DNA of 46,903 bases from the NCBI GenBank assembly GCA_014338005.1, contig QUBZ01000024.1:1-46903 (forward strand), given 5' to 3'. This stretch comes from Chloroflexota bacterium (GTDB lineage: Bacteria > Chloroflexota > Anaerolineae > Aggregatilineales > Phototrophicaceae). The notes under the pieces were generated by a model that saw only the letters and a program-made list of their open reading frames with translations, ran no database searches and was not told where the DNA came from. This document shows, in pieces, positions 31,841 through 39,985 of the stretch (positions are counted from its first letter, which is position 1; every line of letters begins with the position of its first letter). Both the position numbers and the translations under genes were made by a program.

Positions 31841-33018
31841 GCGCGGTCGTCCATCCAGATCACCAGATCGTGATACAGGCGGGAATAAATCATGCCGCCG
31901 GCGGGGCGTGGGCGGCCCGCTTTTTTCGCCATCAGGCGCATCCGCAGGCGGTCGCTGGATGGCCGTCCGGCTGCGTCCCAGGCTTCCAGGGCATCGCGCA
32001 GCGCCATAAACGCATCCGCCCCGGCGAAGGTATGTACCTGCCCATACCCCTGGAACGGCACAAAACAGGCGCTGCCGGAGGTGATTAACGCAAAACCGCT
32101 GCCTTCCAGTCCATATGAGGGCTGGTTTTCGGCCACCACATAACCGGTGAAAATAAAACCTTCCGGGGCGTGCAATTCCAGGTATGGCAGAAAACCCTGC
32201 CAGTATTCACCGGCGGAAAGCGGCGCGCCCAGGTGATTTTCCTCGGCGTCTTCGGACAGCAGCACGTGGACGGCCACGCTGTCAATCTGTTCGATGCTGT
32301 CAGAAATCAGCATCAGGCCGGAGGCGTTCACCCGCCGGTAAATGGCCGGCCCGGCGGCAACGCCGCGCAGGGCGATAAACCGGCACGGCACATTTTCCCG
32401 GCTGTAGAGACTGCCGTCCGGCTCAAAACGAAAGGCCGCGCTGTACTGCGCCGCGCCGCCGATGGGCGCAACCAGGATACCATCCGGCTTGAGCTGTTTT
32501 TCCCAGGCCGGCGGCACGTCCCATACGGCGACCGAAGCGATAATGCGGTCGTAAGAAGCGCGCGGCGCGTAACCCAAAGCGCCGTCCGCATCCACGATGT
32601 TCACGTCGCCCATACCGGCACGCTGCAAATGCAGCCGGGCCTCTTTAGCAACCTGCGGATCAATTTCAATCGAAGTGACCGTGCCGTCCTGCCCGACGAT
32701 ATGCTGCATCACTGCCGCGTTATAACCGCTGCCCGCGCCGATTTCCAGCACATTATCGCCGGGGCGCAGTTGAAGCTGGCGCAGCATGATAACCATCATG
32801 CTTGGCTGGCTGGCCGAACTGAGTACCGTACCGTCGGAGTCGCGTTTGATCGGTACGGCTTCGTCGGCATAAGCGCGTTCCAGCGGCAGATCGGGCAAAA
32901 AAAGGTGGCGCGGTACGGCCAGCAGCGCGGCTTCGGTGGCCGGGTCGGTCAGATCGCCCTTTTGTTTGAGGGACGCAACCAGGGCTTCGCGGAAGACCTG
33001 CGCCTCTCTAGCAGCCAT
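31837..33018 (-). CDS. pcm: Protein-L-isoaspartate O-methyltransferase-like protein with C-terminal extension
   Basis: About 393 residues from ATG 33018. An ATG at 33060 is also possible; neither has a good ribosome site, and coupling to the upstream gene is likely because they overlap by 11 bases. Residues 1-190 match the PIMT family: LLAVPRHLFLPDLPLERAYAD, LSSASQPSMMVIMLRQL, VLEIGAGSGYNAAVM and YDRIIASVAVWDVP. This enzyme methylates isoaspartyl residues for repair of aged proteins. About 180 further residues, beta-rich and unrecognised, extend beyond the usual 210-residue length. Its place after E2, JAB and E1 genes suggests a link between protein damage and tagging, which is inference. Confidence 0.85.
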   Translation of the reverse strand: MAAREAQVFREALVASLKQKGDLTDPATEAALLAVPRHLFLPDLPLERAYADEAVPIKRDSDGTVLSSASQPSMMVIMLRQLQLRPGDNVLEIGAGSGYNAAVMQHIVGQDGTVTSIEIDPQVAKEARLHLQRAGMGDVNIVDADGALGYAPRASYDRIIASVAVWDVPPAWEKQLKPDGILVAPIGGAAQYSAAFRFEPDGSLYSRENVPCRFIALRGVAAGPAIYRRVNASGLMLISDSIEQIDSVAVHVLLSEDAEENHLGAPLSAGEYWQGFLPYLELHAPEGFIFTGYVVAENQPSYGLEGSGFALITSGSACFVPFQGYGQVHTFAGADAFMALRDALEAWDAAGRPSSDRLRMRLMAKKAGRPRPAGGMIYSRLYHDLVIWMDDRA

Positions 33019-33295
33019 ACCATGCCCGGCGTTTTCGCAATGAAACGCCCCCTTCGGCATCACTGCGGCGGGCTGCACGAACACGCCCGCGCGCGTCAAT
33101 ATGCACCTGGCCGGCGCGCTGCAAACGGGCAAATTCCTCCGGCGTGATGGCCGGAGCCGGCTCACCACCCAACCGCTCCAGGCGTTCATCCATCGGAACG
33201 GGGTCTTCTTCCGGCACATTGTTGGGCGGCGGCGGATTGGTCGGGGCTGCCGCTTCGTTAGTCGGTTCAACTTCTGGTCTGATCTGCTCGTCCAT
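33008..33295 (-). CDS. Small Pro-rich protein ending in Cys, unknown
   Basis: 95 residues from ATG 33295, 8 bases after the E1-like stop. Residues 1-35 are Pro/Glu/Asn-rich and probably disordered. DERLERLGG and ITPEEFARLQRAGQVHID (about 36-68) may form a short helical segment. The tail is basic (RVRAARR, SLRKRRAWYGC) and ends in cysteine. It has no beta-grasp pattern and no terminal Gly-Gly, so it is not an obvious ubiquitin-like modifier. It overlaps the isoaspartate methyltransferase start by 11 bases. Its place inside a conjugation-type operon makes it a candidate adaptor, substrate or unconventional modifier. Nothing in the sequence settles this. Confidence 0.65.
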   Translation of the reverse strand: MDEQIRPEVEPTNEAAAPTNPPPPNNVPEEDPVPMDERLERLGGEPAPAITPEEFARLQRAGQVHIDARGRVRAARRSDAEGGVSLRKRRAWYGC

Positions 33296-33303
33296 GTGCC
33301 GTA

Positions 33304-34215
33304 TCACTCTCCTGCTTCGTCTTCCAGCGCGATGCCGGTGGCGTCCACCAGGTCGGCCAGCGACATGCTCTCCTCCGATTCCTCGCCCACCAGTTGATTT
33401 CGCAGCGGTTCGCCGCATACCAGGCAGTTCGGGTCGCGGGTTATATCCACCCACACCGACGTATAAGGCGGGCTGATCTGCCCGTTAACGATCTCCAGCG
33501 CGGTATTCGCCAGGATGACCGTATTGGCGGGCATGGTTCGGTAAACATCCGTGCCTTTCAGCAGCTCGTTCAGCGCCAAGTCGGCCTGGACGGAGGCCAC
33601 TCGAACCACGTGCAGCCACAGTCCCGGCTCGGCTTCCAGCGTGCCTTCTGACCCGATCATACCATAATCCAGTTCCGCCGGGGCTTGATTCTCGTCCGTT
33701 CCCAGGCTTTCTCGCAGTTCAGCGGCCCAGCAGGCATAACACGGGCCGTTGTAGGGGCGCACGACCACCACGTCGCCGCCCTCGCCGCGTTCGTACACGC
33801 CGGCGTAAACCGCCGTCAGGCCGCGTTTTAAACACATCTGGTTGACGATATACTTGGCGTTTTCGCCGTCCACACCCACTACCAGAATATCCAGGCCGTC
33901 CAGCATATCCGCGTGCTGCTCAATGCGGCCAAAGCGCGTTTCAACCTGCGCGCGAGGGTGGCGCTGGCGAATCAGGTCGGCCACCGCCTCAACCTTCGGA
34001 CGGCCAAGATAACGATTATCGGCCACGTGCCGCACCACGTTGCCCGGCTCCACCACGTCATCGTCCACCAGCACAAAATGTCCCACGCCGCTCATCGCCA
34101 GGCTGAGCGCGACAAAACCGCCGCCCGAACCCAGGCCGACGATGCCAACGTGTTTTTGTCCCAGGCGCGCCAGGTTGTCCGTACCGATCAGCCGCTCAAC
34201 ACGATCCCAACTCAT
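33304..34215 (-). CDS. E1-like (ThiF/MoeB/UBA superfamily) adenylating enzyme
   Basis: 303 residues. The nucleotide-binding GLGSGGG (27-33) is followed by DDDVVEPGNVVRH (51-63) with the conserved Asp, Asn and Arg, then K74 and D116. Two CxxC pairs (C159/C162 and C264/C267) form the usual structural zinc site. C128 is the only other cysteine, and so the only candidate for a thioester. E1 enzymes adenylate the C-terminus of a ubiquitin-like protein. Its ATG overlaps the JAB-like stop (ATGA, 34212-34215), so translation is coupled. Pairing with E2-like and JAB-like genes separates it from ThiF/MoeB biosynthetic enzymes. Confidence 0.9.
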   Translation of the reverse strand: MSWDRVERLIGTDNLARLGQKHVGIVGLGSGGGFVALSLAMSGVGHFVLVDDDVVEPGNVVRHVADNRYLGRPKVEAVADLIRQRHPRAQVETRFGRIEQHADMLDGLDILVVGVDGENAKYIVNQMCLKRGLTAVYAGVYERGEGGDVVVVRPYNGPCYACWAAELRESLGTDENQAPAELDYGMIGSEGTLEAEPGLWLHVVRVASVQADLALNELLKGTDVYRTMPANTVILANTALEIVNGQISPPYTSVWVDITRDPNCLVCGEPLRNQLVGEESEESMSLADLVDATGIALEDEAGE

Positions 34216-35327
34216 GACACTTCCTCAGATGAAGATGCGCCGCCGTCTTCGGCGTCTTCTGTGTTTTTACCGCCGCCCGCCGGGGACTTTTCCCGAATGT
34301 CCAGCACCGCTTCCAGCGCATAGATGTAATCAATCAGGTAGCGGCCTTCCGACCACGCCCAGCCCGGCGGGTCGGGGACCGGCTCCGCCTCGTCCCACAG
34401 CGTCTCAAAAATGGCGTAAATGTTGTCTTCCGGCGACATTTCGACAAACGGCGCGATGCGGGCCGCCGGCGGCGCAGCGGGGTAATTCCAGGGCGTCACC
34501 AGGATCAGCAGCCGGTTCCAGCCCAGGCGTGCCGTCAGCAGACAGACTTCCAGCGGCAGATTGCCGGTCGCTTCCCACAGCACCAGCGAGGTCAGCAGGC
34601 CGTCTTTTTCCAGCAGGGCATATTCAGCATTAAAACGCGGTTCGTTGACCAGATGCCAGGGGTACGCCACCAGCGACGGCAGTTGTTCGTTTGGGTACAC
34701 CGCCGGCGCAATCGGCAGAAAATCCCGGCTGTGGCTGTCCAGATACCAGAAATCCACCCGCATACAGGTATCATCGTCCTGCGGTATGGTGATGAAATTC
34801 GCGCCCGCCGCCGTCCCGCTGGCCGTCGAAGGATGCCCCAGCGTCACAATCGGGGCCAGCAGAAAGTCCGTCTCGTTAGACGGGTCGGCAATCCAGTCTT
34901 TGGCCGTCATCAGATCGCCCTGGCTGGGCTGGATCATAAAACCCGGCTGTTTGTGCCAGTCGCCCAGGTAGCGCAGCGGCACATCCCACTTGGCTTCTAG
35001 CGGTCGGCGGTCGGCAGAACGGTGCTTTTCGCGCCCCACGCGCCAGTTTTCTCGCAGCCACCAGAGCAGCTCATCCTGGAGGTCGTCGCCCTGCTGAAAA
35101 GTATGGAGCTGGCGCACAGCGGTTTCGTCCGGGGCGATGGTATCCAGCACGTACAAGGTTGGGATGCCGTTGGTATGTGTCCCCGGCACCAGAAGGCCAA
35201 CCATCGCTTCGCCGGTTTCATCGGCGATGTAGTGACCGGCGGCGGCAGCCATTTTATCCAGCACCCGCTGGGCAATTACCAGGTTCGGGACACTGCGCCG
35301 CAAGGTATTGAGGCGACCGGAAATCAT
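34212..35327 (-). CDS. JAB/JAMM-like deubiquitinase-type protein with altered metal ligand
   Basis: 371 residues. ADETGEAMVGLLVPG (35-49) matches the JAMM Glu strand. YLGDWHKQPGFMIQPSQGD (120-138) has exactly the H-x-H-x7-S-x2-D spacing, but the second His is Gln (H125, Q127, S135, D138). The Gln codon is CAG at 34949-34947 on the minus strand. JAMM proteins are zinc peptidases that remove or process ubiquitin-like proteins; a missing ligand suggests weak or no catalysis, or a different metal site. The C-terminal 230 residues are unrecognised. A Gly/Glu/Ser-rich tail ends the protein. It sits between E2-like and E1-like genes, 13 bases after the E2-like stop. Confidence 0.72.
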   Translation of the reverse strand: MISGRLNTLRRSVPNLVIAQRVLDKMAAAAGHYIADETGEAMVGLLVPGTHTNGIPTLYVLDTIAPDETAVRQLHTFQQGDDLQDELLWWLRENWRVGREKHRSADRRPLEAKWDVPLRYLGDWHKQPGFMIQPSQGDLMTAKDWIADPSNETDFLLAPIVTLGHPSTASGTAAGANFITIPQDDDTCMRVDFWYLDSHSRDFLPIAPAVYPNEQLPSLVAYPWHLVNEPRFNAEYALLEKDGLLTSLVLWEATGNLPLEVCLLTARLGWNRLLILVTPWNYPAAPPAARIAPFVEMSPEDNIYAIFETLWDEAEPVPDPPGWAWSEGRYLIDYIYALEAVLDIREKSPAGGGKNTEDAEDGGASSSEEVS

Positions 35328-35340
35328 GCTTTATCCTTTA

Positions 35341-35811
35341 TTATCTCCACCGGCGCGGCGGCAGCGGCGTATTCGGGTCCACCCGCTCTTCAATGCCCGG
35401 CCATTCGCCCGTCGCCCGCCAGGTATAGTAGGCGTATAGCCACTGCACCGCCCACCCTGCTACCGTTACAGCCGTTGACCGGCTGGGATTCCAACCGTAA
35501 CGTTCGCCGTCTTTCGGATTAAACAGGCACAACTGGCCGTCTTCGTACTGGTGTTTTTCGCTGTAAATGCGCGGCTTTAAGACGTAAGCCTCGGCTGGGC
35601 GGTTGGGGTACTCCGCCGGATAGACGATTTTTAGCCGATGATCGCGCACTTCCAGCGTTGCCAGGTTGATCTCAACGATCCCCTCCCAGTACAGCAAACC
35701 GAACTGCGGCACGGCCAGTTTAAACGTGTTGCCAAAGGCCGCGCGCATCGCCTCGACTTCCAGCCGCAGGCGCGGGGAGACGTTGTTCCGCGATCCCCAC
35801 CATGCTGTCAT
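35341..35811 (-). CDS. E2-like ubiquitin-conjugating-fold protein (prokaryotic type)
   Basis: 156 residues; GAGGAG lies 10 bases before the ATG. The UBC-like fold is recognised by VEINLATLEVRDHRLKIVYP (strands), then YPNRPAEAYVL, then the active-site segment KHQYEDGQLCLFNP with H87 and C95, followed by YGWNPSRST and WAVQWLYAYYTWRATGEWPG. C95 is the only cysteine, as expected for the catalytic thioester. This pattern matches bacterial E2-like proteins found with E1 and JAB genes in ubiquitin-like conjugation operons. It is the first gene of the six-gene minus-strand operon, with its own extended -10 promoter. No ubiquitin-like gene is seen beside it. Confidence 0.85.
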   Translation of the reverse strand: MTAWWGSRNNVSPRLRLEVEAMRAAFGNTFKLAVPQFGLLYWEGIVEINLATLEVRDHRLKIVYPAEYPNRPAEAYVLKPRIYSEKHQYEDGQLCLFNPKDGERYGWNPSRSTAVTVAGWAVQWLYAYYTWRATGEWPGIEERVDPNTPLPPRRWR

Positions 35812-35850
35812 CGTTCGGGTTCTCCTCTAACATGCCTCGTTTCCGCGTTC

Positions 35851-35859
35851 ATTGTACCA
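35851..35859 (-). promoter_or_regulatory. Extended -10 promoter of the E2-JAB-E1 operon
   Basis: On the minus strand TGGTACAAT (TGn plus TACAAT) lies about 40 bases before the E2-like ATG, with GAGGAG as ribosome site. The -35 is weak. This indicates that the operon is transcribed independently of the SGNH hydrolase gene upstream. Confidence 0.5.
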
Positions 35860-35943
35860 TCAGATTGAGAAACGAAGCACGGTTATTCGAGGAACAACCC
35901 CCGAAATTCGGCGTTTTGTATCTACCTGTCTATACGCGAGAGC

Positions 35944-35962
35944 GCCCGCAGAAGTTGCGGGC
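35944..35962 (-). terminator. Candidate terminator hairpin after the SGNH hydrolase gene
   Basis: GCCCGCA (35944-35950) and TGCGGGC (35956-35962) form a perfect 7-base stem with a 5-base loop, 3 bases past the SGNH stop. No T-run follows, so it may act as a barrier rather than an intrinsic terminator. It separates that gene from the promoter of the E2-like operon. Confidence 0.45.
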
Positions 35963-35965
35963 CGG

Positions 35966-36961
35966 TCAGCCGCCCGGCGGGGCGAAAAACCGCTCGTAAA
36001 GCTGCTCGCCGACGTAATGATTGAAGCTGATGCTGGCGTGCGAATCGCGCCGCGATACCATCAGGTCGTTCTGATCCCAGGCCGCCGCCGCGTCGAACAG
36101 TTTGAGGACTTCGTTTTCGCCGAACTCCTGGAACGCCTGCTCGACGCGATCCACATACGGGACGCTGCGGACGACATCCAGCAAGTTGGGGAAAATGACC
36201 ACAATCAGCCGCGCGCCGATGCCGTCCACATATTCGACAAATGCCTTGATTTCTTCTTTGTGGACGCTCCAGATGCCCACGTTATCGTAGGCATCATAAG
36301 ACCACTGCCACCACCGGGCATAAAACTCCTCATCAGCGTCGGCAGCGCGCAAAAACCGCCAATAGATAAAATTGGCGAGATAACTCTCCTGCGCCCACGC
36401 CGGTGATGCTTCGGGAGTGGGCAGCAGGTCGAGCGTCAGTCCCGCGTAGTTGATGTCGTTGAGAAAATATTGCAGGATGACCACATCCGGCTTTTTAACG
36501 GGCGACTCGTCGCGCAGGATGGCAAGCTGCTCCGGCGTGGACGTGCCGTAACGCCCCAGGTTGATAACGGCGTAGTCGTCACCCAGTTTCGCGGCCAGCA
36601 CGTCCGAAAAACGATCCGCCGGGTTTTGAATCCCCCACCCGGCAGCGAACGAATCGCCCAATACCACCACTGTCTGTTTACCGGCCAGGTCGTCCGGCGT
36701 CCATTCCCGGTCGCGGAAGCCGTAGCTGTTGGTATCCCAGTAGCGGTCAAGCCAGTTTTTCGTCGCCAGCGTATACACGTTTTCCGACTCGGCATAAAAA
36801 TAGCGGAAGTAGATTTCCCCCGCGCCCAGCAGCAGCAGCACCGTAAAATAGGAAACCAGCAGCCCGCCGGATATATTCCGCAGCCGCCGCCAGCGTTTTT
36901 GTGCCGCGCCCAGCGCCAGCAGCGCCCCGACGGCCGCAAAAATCAAAATCACGATCAACAT
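35966..36961 (-). CDS. SGNH/GDSL-family hydrolase with N-terminal membrane segments
   Basis: 331 residues from ATG 36961 (MLIVILIFAAVG), with GAGGTGA just upstream; a longer frame to 37090 has no ribosome site and a poor N-terminus. Two hydrophobic segments (about 1-18 and 32-50) anchor it to the membrane. The SGNH blocks are visible: VVLGDSFAAGWG (nucleophile Ser), GRYGTSTPEQL, YFLNDINYAG (Asn) and RRDSHASISFNHY (Asp-x-His). Such proteins are esterases or O-acetylases/deacetylases acting on polysaccharide or lipid. It is likely a membrane-bound enzyme with an extracytoplasmic catalytic domain. Substrate unknown. Confidence 0.85.
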   Translation of the reverse strand: MLIVILIFAAVGALLALGAAQKRWRRLRNISGGLLVSYFTVLLLLGAGEIYFRYFYAESENVYTLATKNWLDRYWDTNSYGFRDREWTPDDLAGKQTVVVLGDSFAAGWGIQNPADRFSDVLAAKLGDDYAVINLGRYGTSTPEQLAILRDESPVKKPDVVILQYFLNDINYAGLTLDLLPTPEASPAWAQESYLANFIYWRFLRAADADEEFYARWWQWSYDAYDNVGIWSVHKEEIKAFVEYVDGIGARLIVVIFPNLLDVVRSVPYVDRVEQAFQEFGENEVLKLFDAAAAWDQNDLMVSRRDSHASISFNHYVGEQLYERFFAPPGG

Positions 36962-37264
36962 GAGATCACCTCGATGGAGAAACCGGCTCATTCTAATCCC
37001 GGCTTCCCGACTTGGCAATCCGCCGGCGGCTGCGCTGCCGCTCAAAATACGACCTGAACCCCGGTCGCACATGCTTTTTATCCATAACATGATCTTATTT
37101 TAACCGGCGCTAATCATAACTTCTGCGATGGTTAGCCCGGCTTCGCGCCGCGCTTAACTTTGAAGTCATCCCCGGCAGGGCGGGCAAATAAACCGCAAGC
37201 GTAGACATCTATGGATGTTCAGGCCAAACTGGTAAAGACCAGACTCAATCACAAGGAAGTCTCA
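36962..37264. other. 303-base divergent intergenic region
   Basis: It lies between the SGNH hydrolase (minus) and iron-type permease (plus) genes. It contains the GAGGTGA ribosome site for the former and AAGGAAG for the latter. An A+T-rich stretch (about 37085-37120) contains TATGAT and TAAAAT on the minus strand as possible -10 elements. A hairpin at 37131-37158 (GTTAGCCCGGC with GCCGCGCTTAAC, TTCGC loop, one mismatch and one bulge) lies beside it. No coding segment with credible composition was seen here. Confidence 0.4.
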
Positions 37265-38872
37265 ATGCAGCGAACGCTACCGGCCTCCGCCGCCCAACTC
37301 CCCGCTTTAATCGAAAACCGGCTGCCGGCTTTTCGACCCTCGCCCGTTATCATCGCCGCCGCGTTGATCCTGGCAGCGGTGCTGCTGCCGCTGGTTTATC
37401 TGGCGCTGCGGGCAGCCGGCGCGGGCGCTGCCGGCCTGGAGTACCTGTTGAGCGCGCGCACGCTGGCGGTGGTGGGCAGCAGCCTGGCGCTGGCCGGCGC
37501 GGTGGTTGTTTCCTCGGTGTTCATCGGCCTGCCGTTCGCCTGGCTGACGGCGCGCGCCGATCTGCCGTTCCGGCGTTTCTGGCTGGTGGCCGGTTCGCTG
37601 CCGCTGGTGATTCCGTCTTACATCGGCGCATTAGCCTACATCGCCGCCTTCGGCCCGCGCGGGCTGCTGGCACAGGCGCTCGCCCCGCTGGGCGTGGAGT
37701 CGCTGCCGCCGCTGTACGGTTTTTTCGGCGCGTGGCTGGCAATCACCCTGTTCACCTATCCGTATATTGTGCTGCCGGTGCGCGCCGCGCTGCTGAACAC
37801 CGACCCGGCTTTAGAAGAAGCCGCTCGCAGCCTGGGACTGCGCGGGTGGGCAGTCTTTCGCCGGGTGACGCTGCCGCAGCTTCGGCCTGCGCTGGCGGCA
37901 GGCGCGCTGCTTTCGGCGCTGTACACCCTCAGCGACTTCGGCGCGGTGGCATTGATGCGTTACGACGCCTTCACCCGCGTCATTTACACCCAATACACCA
38001 GCTCGTTCGACCGCAGCCGGGCCGCCATCCTGGCCGTGATGCTGGTGCTGGTGACGATTGGCCTGCTGGTTTTTTCCCGGCGGCTGGCTTCATCGCAGCG
38101 CAACCACCGCATCGGCGCGGGCGCGGCGCGGCGGCTGCGTCCGGTCGCGCTGGGGCACTGGCAGCTGCCCGCGCTGGTTTTTTGCGCCGTGCTGGTGGCA
38201 GTCGGCACGTTCGTGCCGGTCGGTGTGCTGGCCTCCTGGGTGATCGGCAGGGAAACCGGCGCGGTAGACTGGGCGCCGGCGCTGGTGAATACCGTCGGCG
38301 CGAGCGGCCTGGCGGCCTTGACGGTCGCGCTGGCGGCGCTGCCGCTGGCCTGGCTGGGGGCGCGTTCTGCCTCCCGCAGCGGGCGCTGGATGAGCGAACT
38401 GTCCTACCTGGGCAACGGCCTGCCGGGGCTGGTGGTGGCGCTGGCGCTGGTGTTTTTTATGGCAAACGCCCTGCCTGCGCTGTACCAGACGCTCCCGGTA
38501 TTAATTCTGGGTTACGCCGCGCGTTTTTTGCCCCTCAGCGTCGGCGCGACGCGCAGCGCCCTCACACAGATCAACCCCCGCCTGGAAGAAGCCGGGCGCT
38601 GCCTGGGACTGCGCCCCTGGCAGGTGATGGCGCGCATTACTACACCGCTGGCAAAAACGGGTATACTCAGCGGCGGGGCGCTGGTTTTTTTGAGCGCCAT
38701 GAAGGAACTGCCGACGACGCTGCTGCTGGCCCCCACCGGCTTCGAGACGTTCGCCACCCGCATCTGGACGGCCCACCAGGAGGTGAACTTCGCCCAGATC
38801 GGCGTGCCGGCGCTGCTGCTGGTGGCCGTGTCGGCGCTGTCGCTGGTTTTAATCTTGAAGCAAGAAGCCTGA
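37265..38872 (+). CDS. ABC transporter permease, ferric-iron (FbpB/AfuB) type
   Basis: 535 residues from ATG 37265 with AAGGAAG 5 bases upstream; an ATG at 37211 lacks a ribosome site. It has about twelve transmembrane segments in two fused permease domains, each with an EAA loop: EEAARSLGLRGWAVFRRVTL and EEAGRCLGLRPWQVMARITT. This duplicated architecture is typical of ferric-iron and some thiamine or phosphonate importers. The ATPase gene lies 1.1 kb downstream in the same unit. No periplasmic iron-binding protein is adjacent. Two small genes, cupin and YwiC-like, intervene. Confidence 0.88.
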   Translation: MQRTLPASAAQLPALIENRLPAFRPSPVIIAAALILAAVLLPLVYLALRAAGAGAAGLEYLLSARTLAVVGSSLALAGAVVVSSVFIGLPFAWLTARADLPFRRFWLVAGSLPLVIPSYIGALAYIAAFGPRGLLAQALAPLGVESLPPLYGFFGAWLAITLFTYPYIVLPVRAALLNTDPALEEAARSLGLRGWAVFRRVTLPQLRPALAAGALLSALYTLSDFGAVALMRYDAFTRVIYTQYTSSFDRSRAAILAVMLVLVTIGLLVFSRRLASSQRNHRIGAGAARRLRPVALGHWQLPALVFCAVLVAVGTFVPVGVLASWVIGRETGAVDWAPALVNTVGASGLAALTVALAALPLAWLGARSASRSGRWMSELSYLGNGLPGLVVALALVFFMANALPALYQTLPVLILGYAARFLPLSVGATRSALTQINPRLEEAGRCLGLRPWQVMARITTPLAKTGILSGGALVFLSAMKELPTTLLLAPTGFETFATRIWTAHQEVNFAQIGVPALLLVAVSALSLVLILKQEA

Positions 38873-38877
38873 ATTCG

Positions 38878-39201
38878 ATGAACGCCTATACCTATCTGAA
38901 CAATCTGACCGATCCGGCCAACCTGCCGGCCAAAGGCATCCTCAGCCAGACCATTCACGACGACGACCACACCCGCGCCATACTGTTCGGCTTCGCCGCC
39001 GGCGAAGAACTGTCCGAGCATACCGCCTCGATGCCGGCGATTATACACATCCTCCAGGGCGAAGCGCGTATCACCGTCGGCGGCGACACCTACCGGGCCG
39101 GGGCGAACGCCTGGGCCCACATGGCCGCCCACCTGCCGCACAGCGTCCATGCCGAAACGCCGGTTATTATGCTGCTGCTGATGCTCAAATCCGCAAAATG
39201 A
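38878..39201 (+). CDS. Small cupin-domain protein
   Basis: 107 residues; starts 5 bases after the permease stop and its stop overlaps the next start (ATGA). A single cupin barrel is indicated by ILFGFAAGEELSEHTASMPAIIHILQGEARITVGG and HMAAHLPHSVHAETP, in which SEHTA and the two later histidines are likely metal ligands. Small cupins of this kind often sense or sequester metals, or act on small molecules. Its place inside the iron-type transporter operon suggests a link to metal uptake, as inference. Exact activity unknown. Confidence 0.8.
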   Translation: MNAYTYLNNLTDPANLPAKGILSQTIHDDDHTRAILFGFAAGEELSEHTASMPAIIHILQGEARITVGGDTYRAGANAWAHMAAHLPHSVHAETPVIMLLLMLKSAK

Positions 39202-39983
39202 CCGCCGTTAAAATCCGATCCATCGCCCTGCCCGCCGAACACGGCGGCTGGGGCTTTTTGTTAGAACCGATTCTGTTGGGGCTGCTGGTCGCGCCGTCGG
39301 CGGCGGGGCTGTGGCTGGCGGTTGGGGTGCTGGGCATGTTCCTGGTGCGGCAGCCGCTCAAAATCGCCCTGGCCGACCGCAAGCGCGGCAGGCGTTTTGC
39401 CCGCACCGCCGCTGCGGAACGTTTCGTGCTGGCCTACGGCGCGGTTTCGCTGTTGGGGTTCGCCGCCGCTGTGTTGATCGCCGGCCCGGACATCCTGCTG
39501 CCGATGGCGCTGGGTTTTCCTTTCATGGCCGCGCAGTTGGTTTACGACTTCACCAACCGCAGCCGCGCCGCCCTGCCGGAACTGGCCGGGCCGCTGGCGC
39601 TGGCGTCGGTCGGCGGCAGCATCGCCCTGGCGGGCGGCTGGGCGCTGCCCCCGGCGCTGGCGCTGTGGGCGATTCTAGCGGCGCGCGCGCTGCCGTCGGT
39701 GCTGTACGTGCGCGCCCGGCTGCGCCTGGAACACGGCAAACCGGCGGCCAAACTTCCCCCACTGGCGGCGCAAATCGCCGGTTTCCTGGCCGCGCTGGCG
39801 CTGTGGGCCGGCGGATTAGCGCCGCTGCTGGCGAGCGCCGCGCTGCTGATCCTGCTGGCGCGGGCGGCGCTGGGGCTGTACCGCCGCGTGCCGACGCCGG
39901 CCAAAACCATCGGCTTCCGCGAAATCGCCTATGGCCTGCTGGCGGTGCTGCTGGCCGCGCTGGGTTTTGCCTGGGAATTGTGA
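39198..39983 (+). CDS. YwiC-like multi-pass membrane protein
   Basis: 261 residues. The N-terminal LPAEHGGWGFLLEPILLGLL matches the YwiC-like signature (P-x-EHG-x-WG). About eight hydrophobic segments follow, with LVYDFTNRSRAALPELAGPLA and a basic stretch RARLRLEHGKPAAKLPPLAAQ. The function of the family is not known to me. Start and stop overlap or abut the neighbouring genes of the iron-type transporter unit, implying coupled translation. It could modulate transport or nitrogen-oxide metabolism as YwiC loci sometimes suggest, but nothing here proves that. Confidence 0.82.
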   Translation: MTAVKIRSIALPAEHGGWGFLLEPILLGLLVAPSAAGLWLAVGVLGMFLVRQPLKIALADRKRGRRFARTAAAERFVLAYGAVSLLGFAAAVLIAGPDILLPMALGFPFMAAQLVYDFTNRSRAALPELAGPLALASVGGSIALAGGWALPPALALWAILAARALPSVLYVRARLRLEHGKPAAKLPPLAAQIAGFLAALALWAGGLAPLLASAALLILLARAALGLYRRVPTPAKTIGFREIAYGLLAVLLAALGFAWEL

Positions 39984-39985
39984 CC

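Noticed and set aside
33160..33175. Internal LGGE in the 95-residue protein as a Pup- or UBact-like C-terminus
   Set aside because: The motif is internal with 50 residues after it, and there is no sign of processing.
33019..33270. Upstream extension of the isoaspartate methyltransferase frame
   Set aside because: It overlaps the 95-residue gene in another frame and has no family similarity; the PIMT domain begins after 33018.
37732..38877. Long open frame ahead of the small cupin gene, and a similar one (39311-39985) ahead of the ATPase
   Set aside because: Both are Gly/Arg/Ala-rich shadows of the permease and YwiC-like genes; the real proteins begin at 38878 and 39986.
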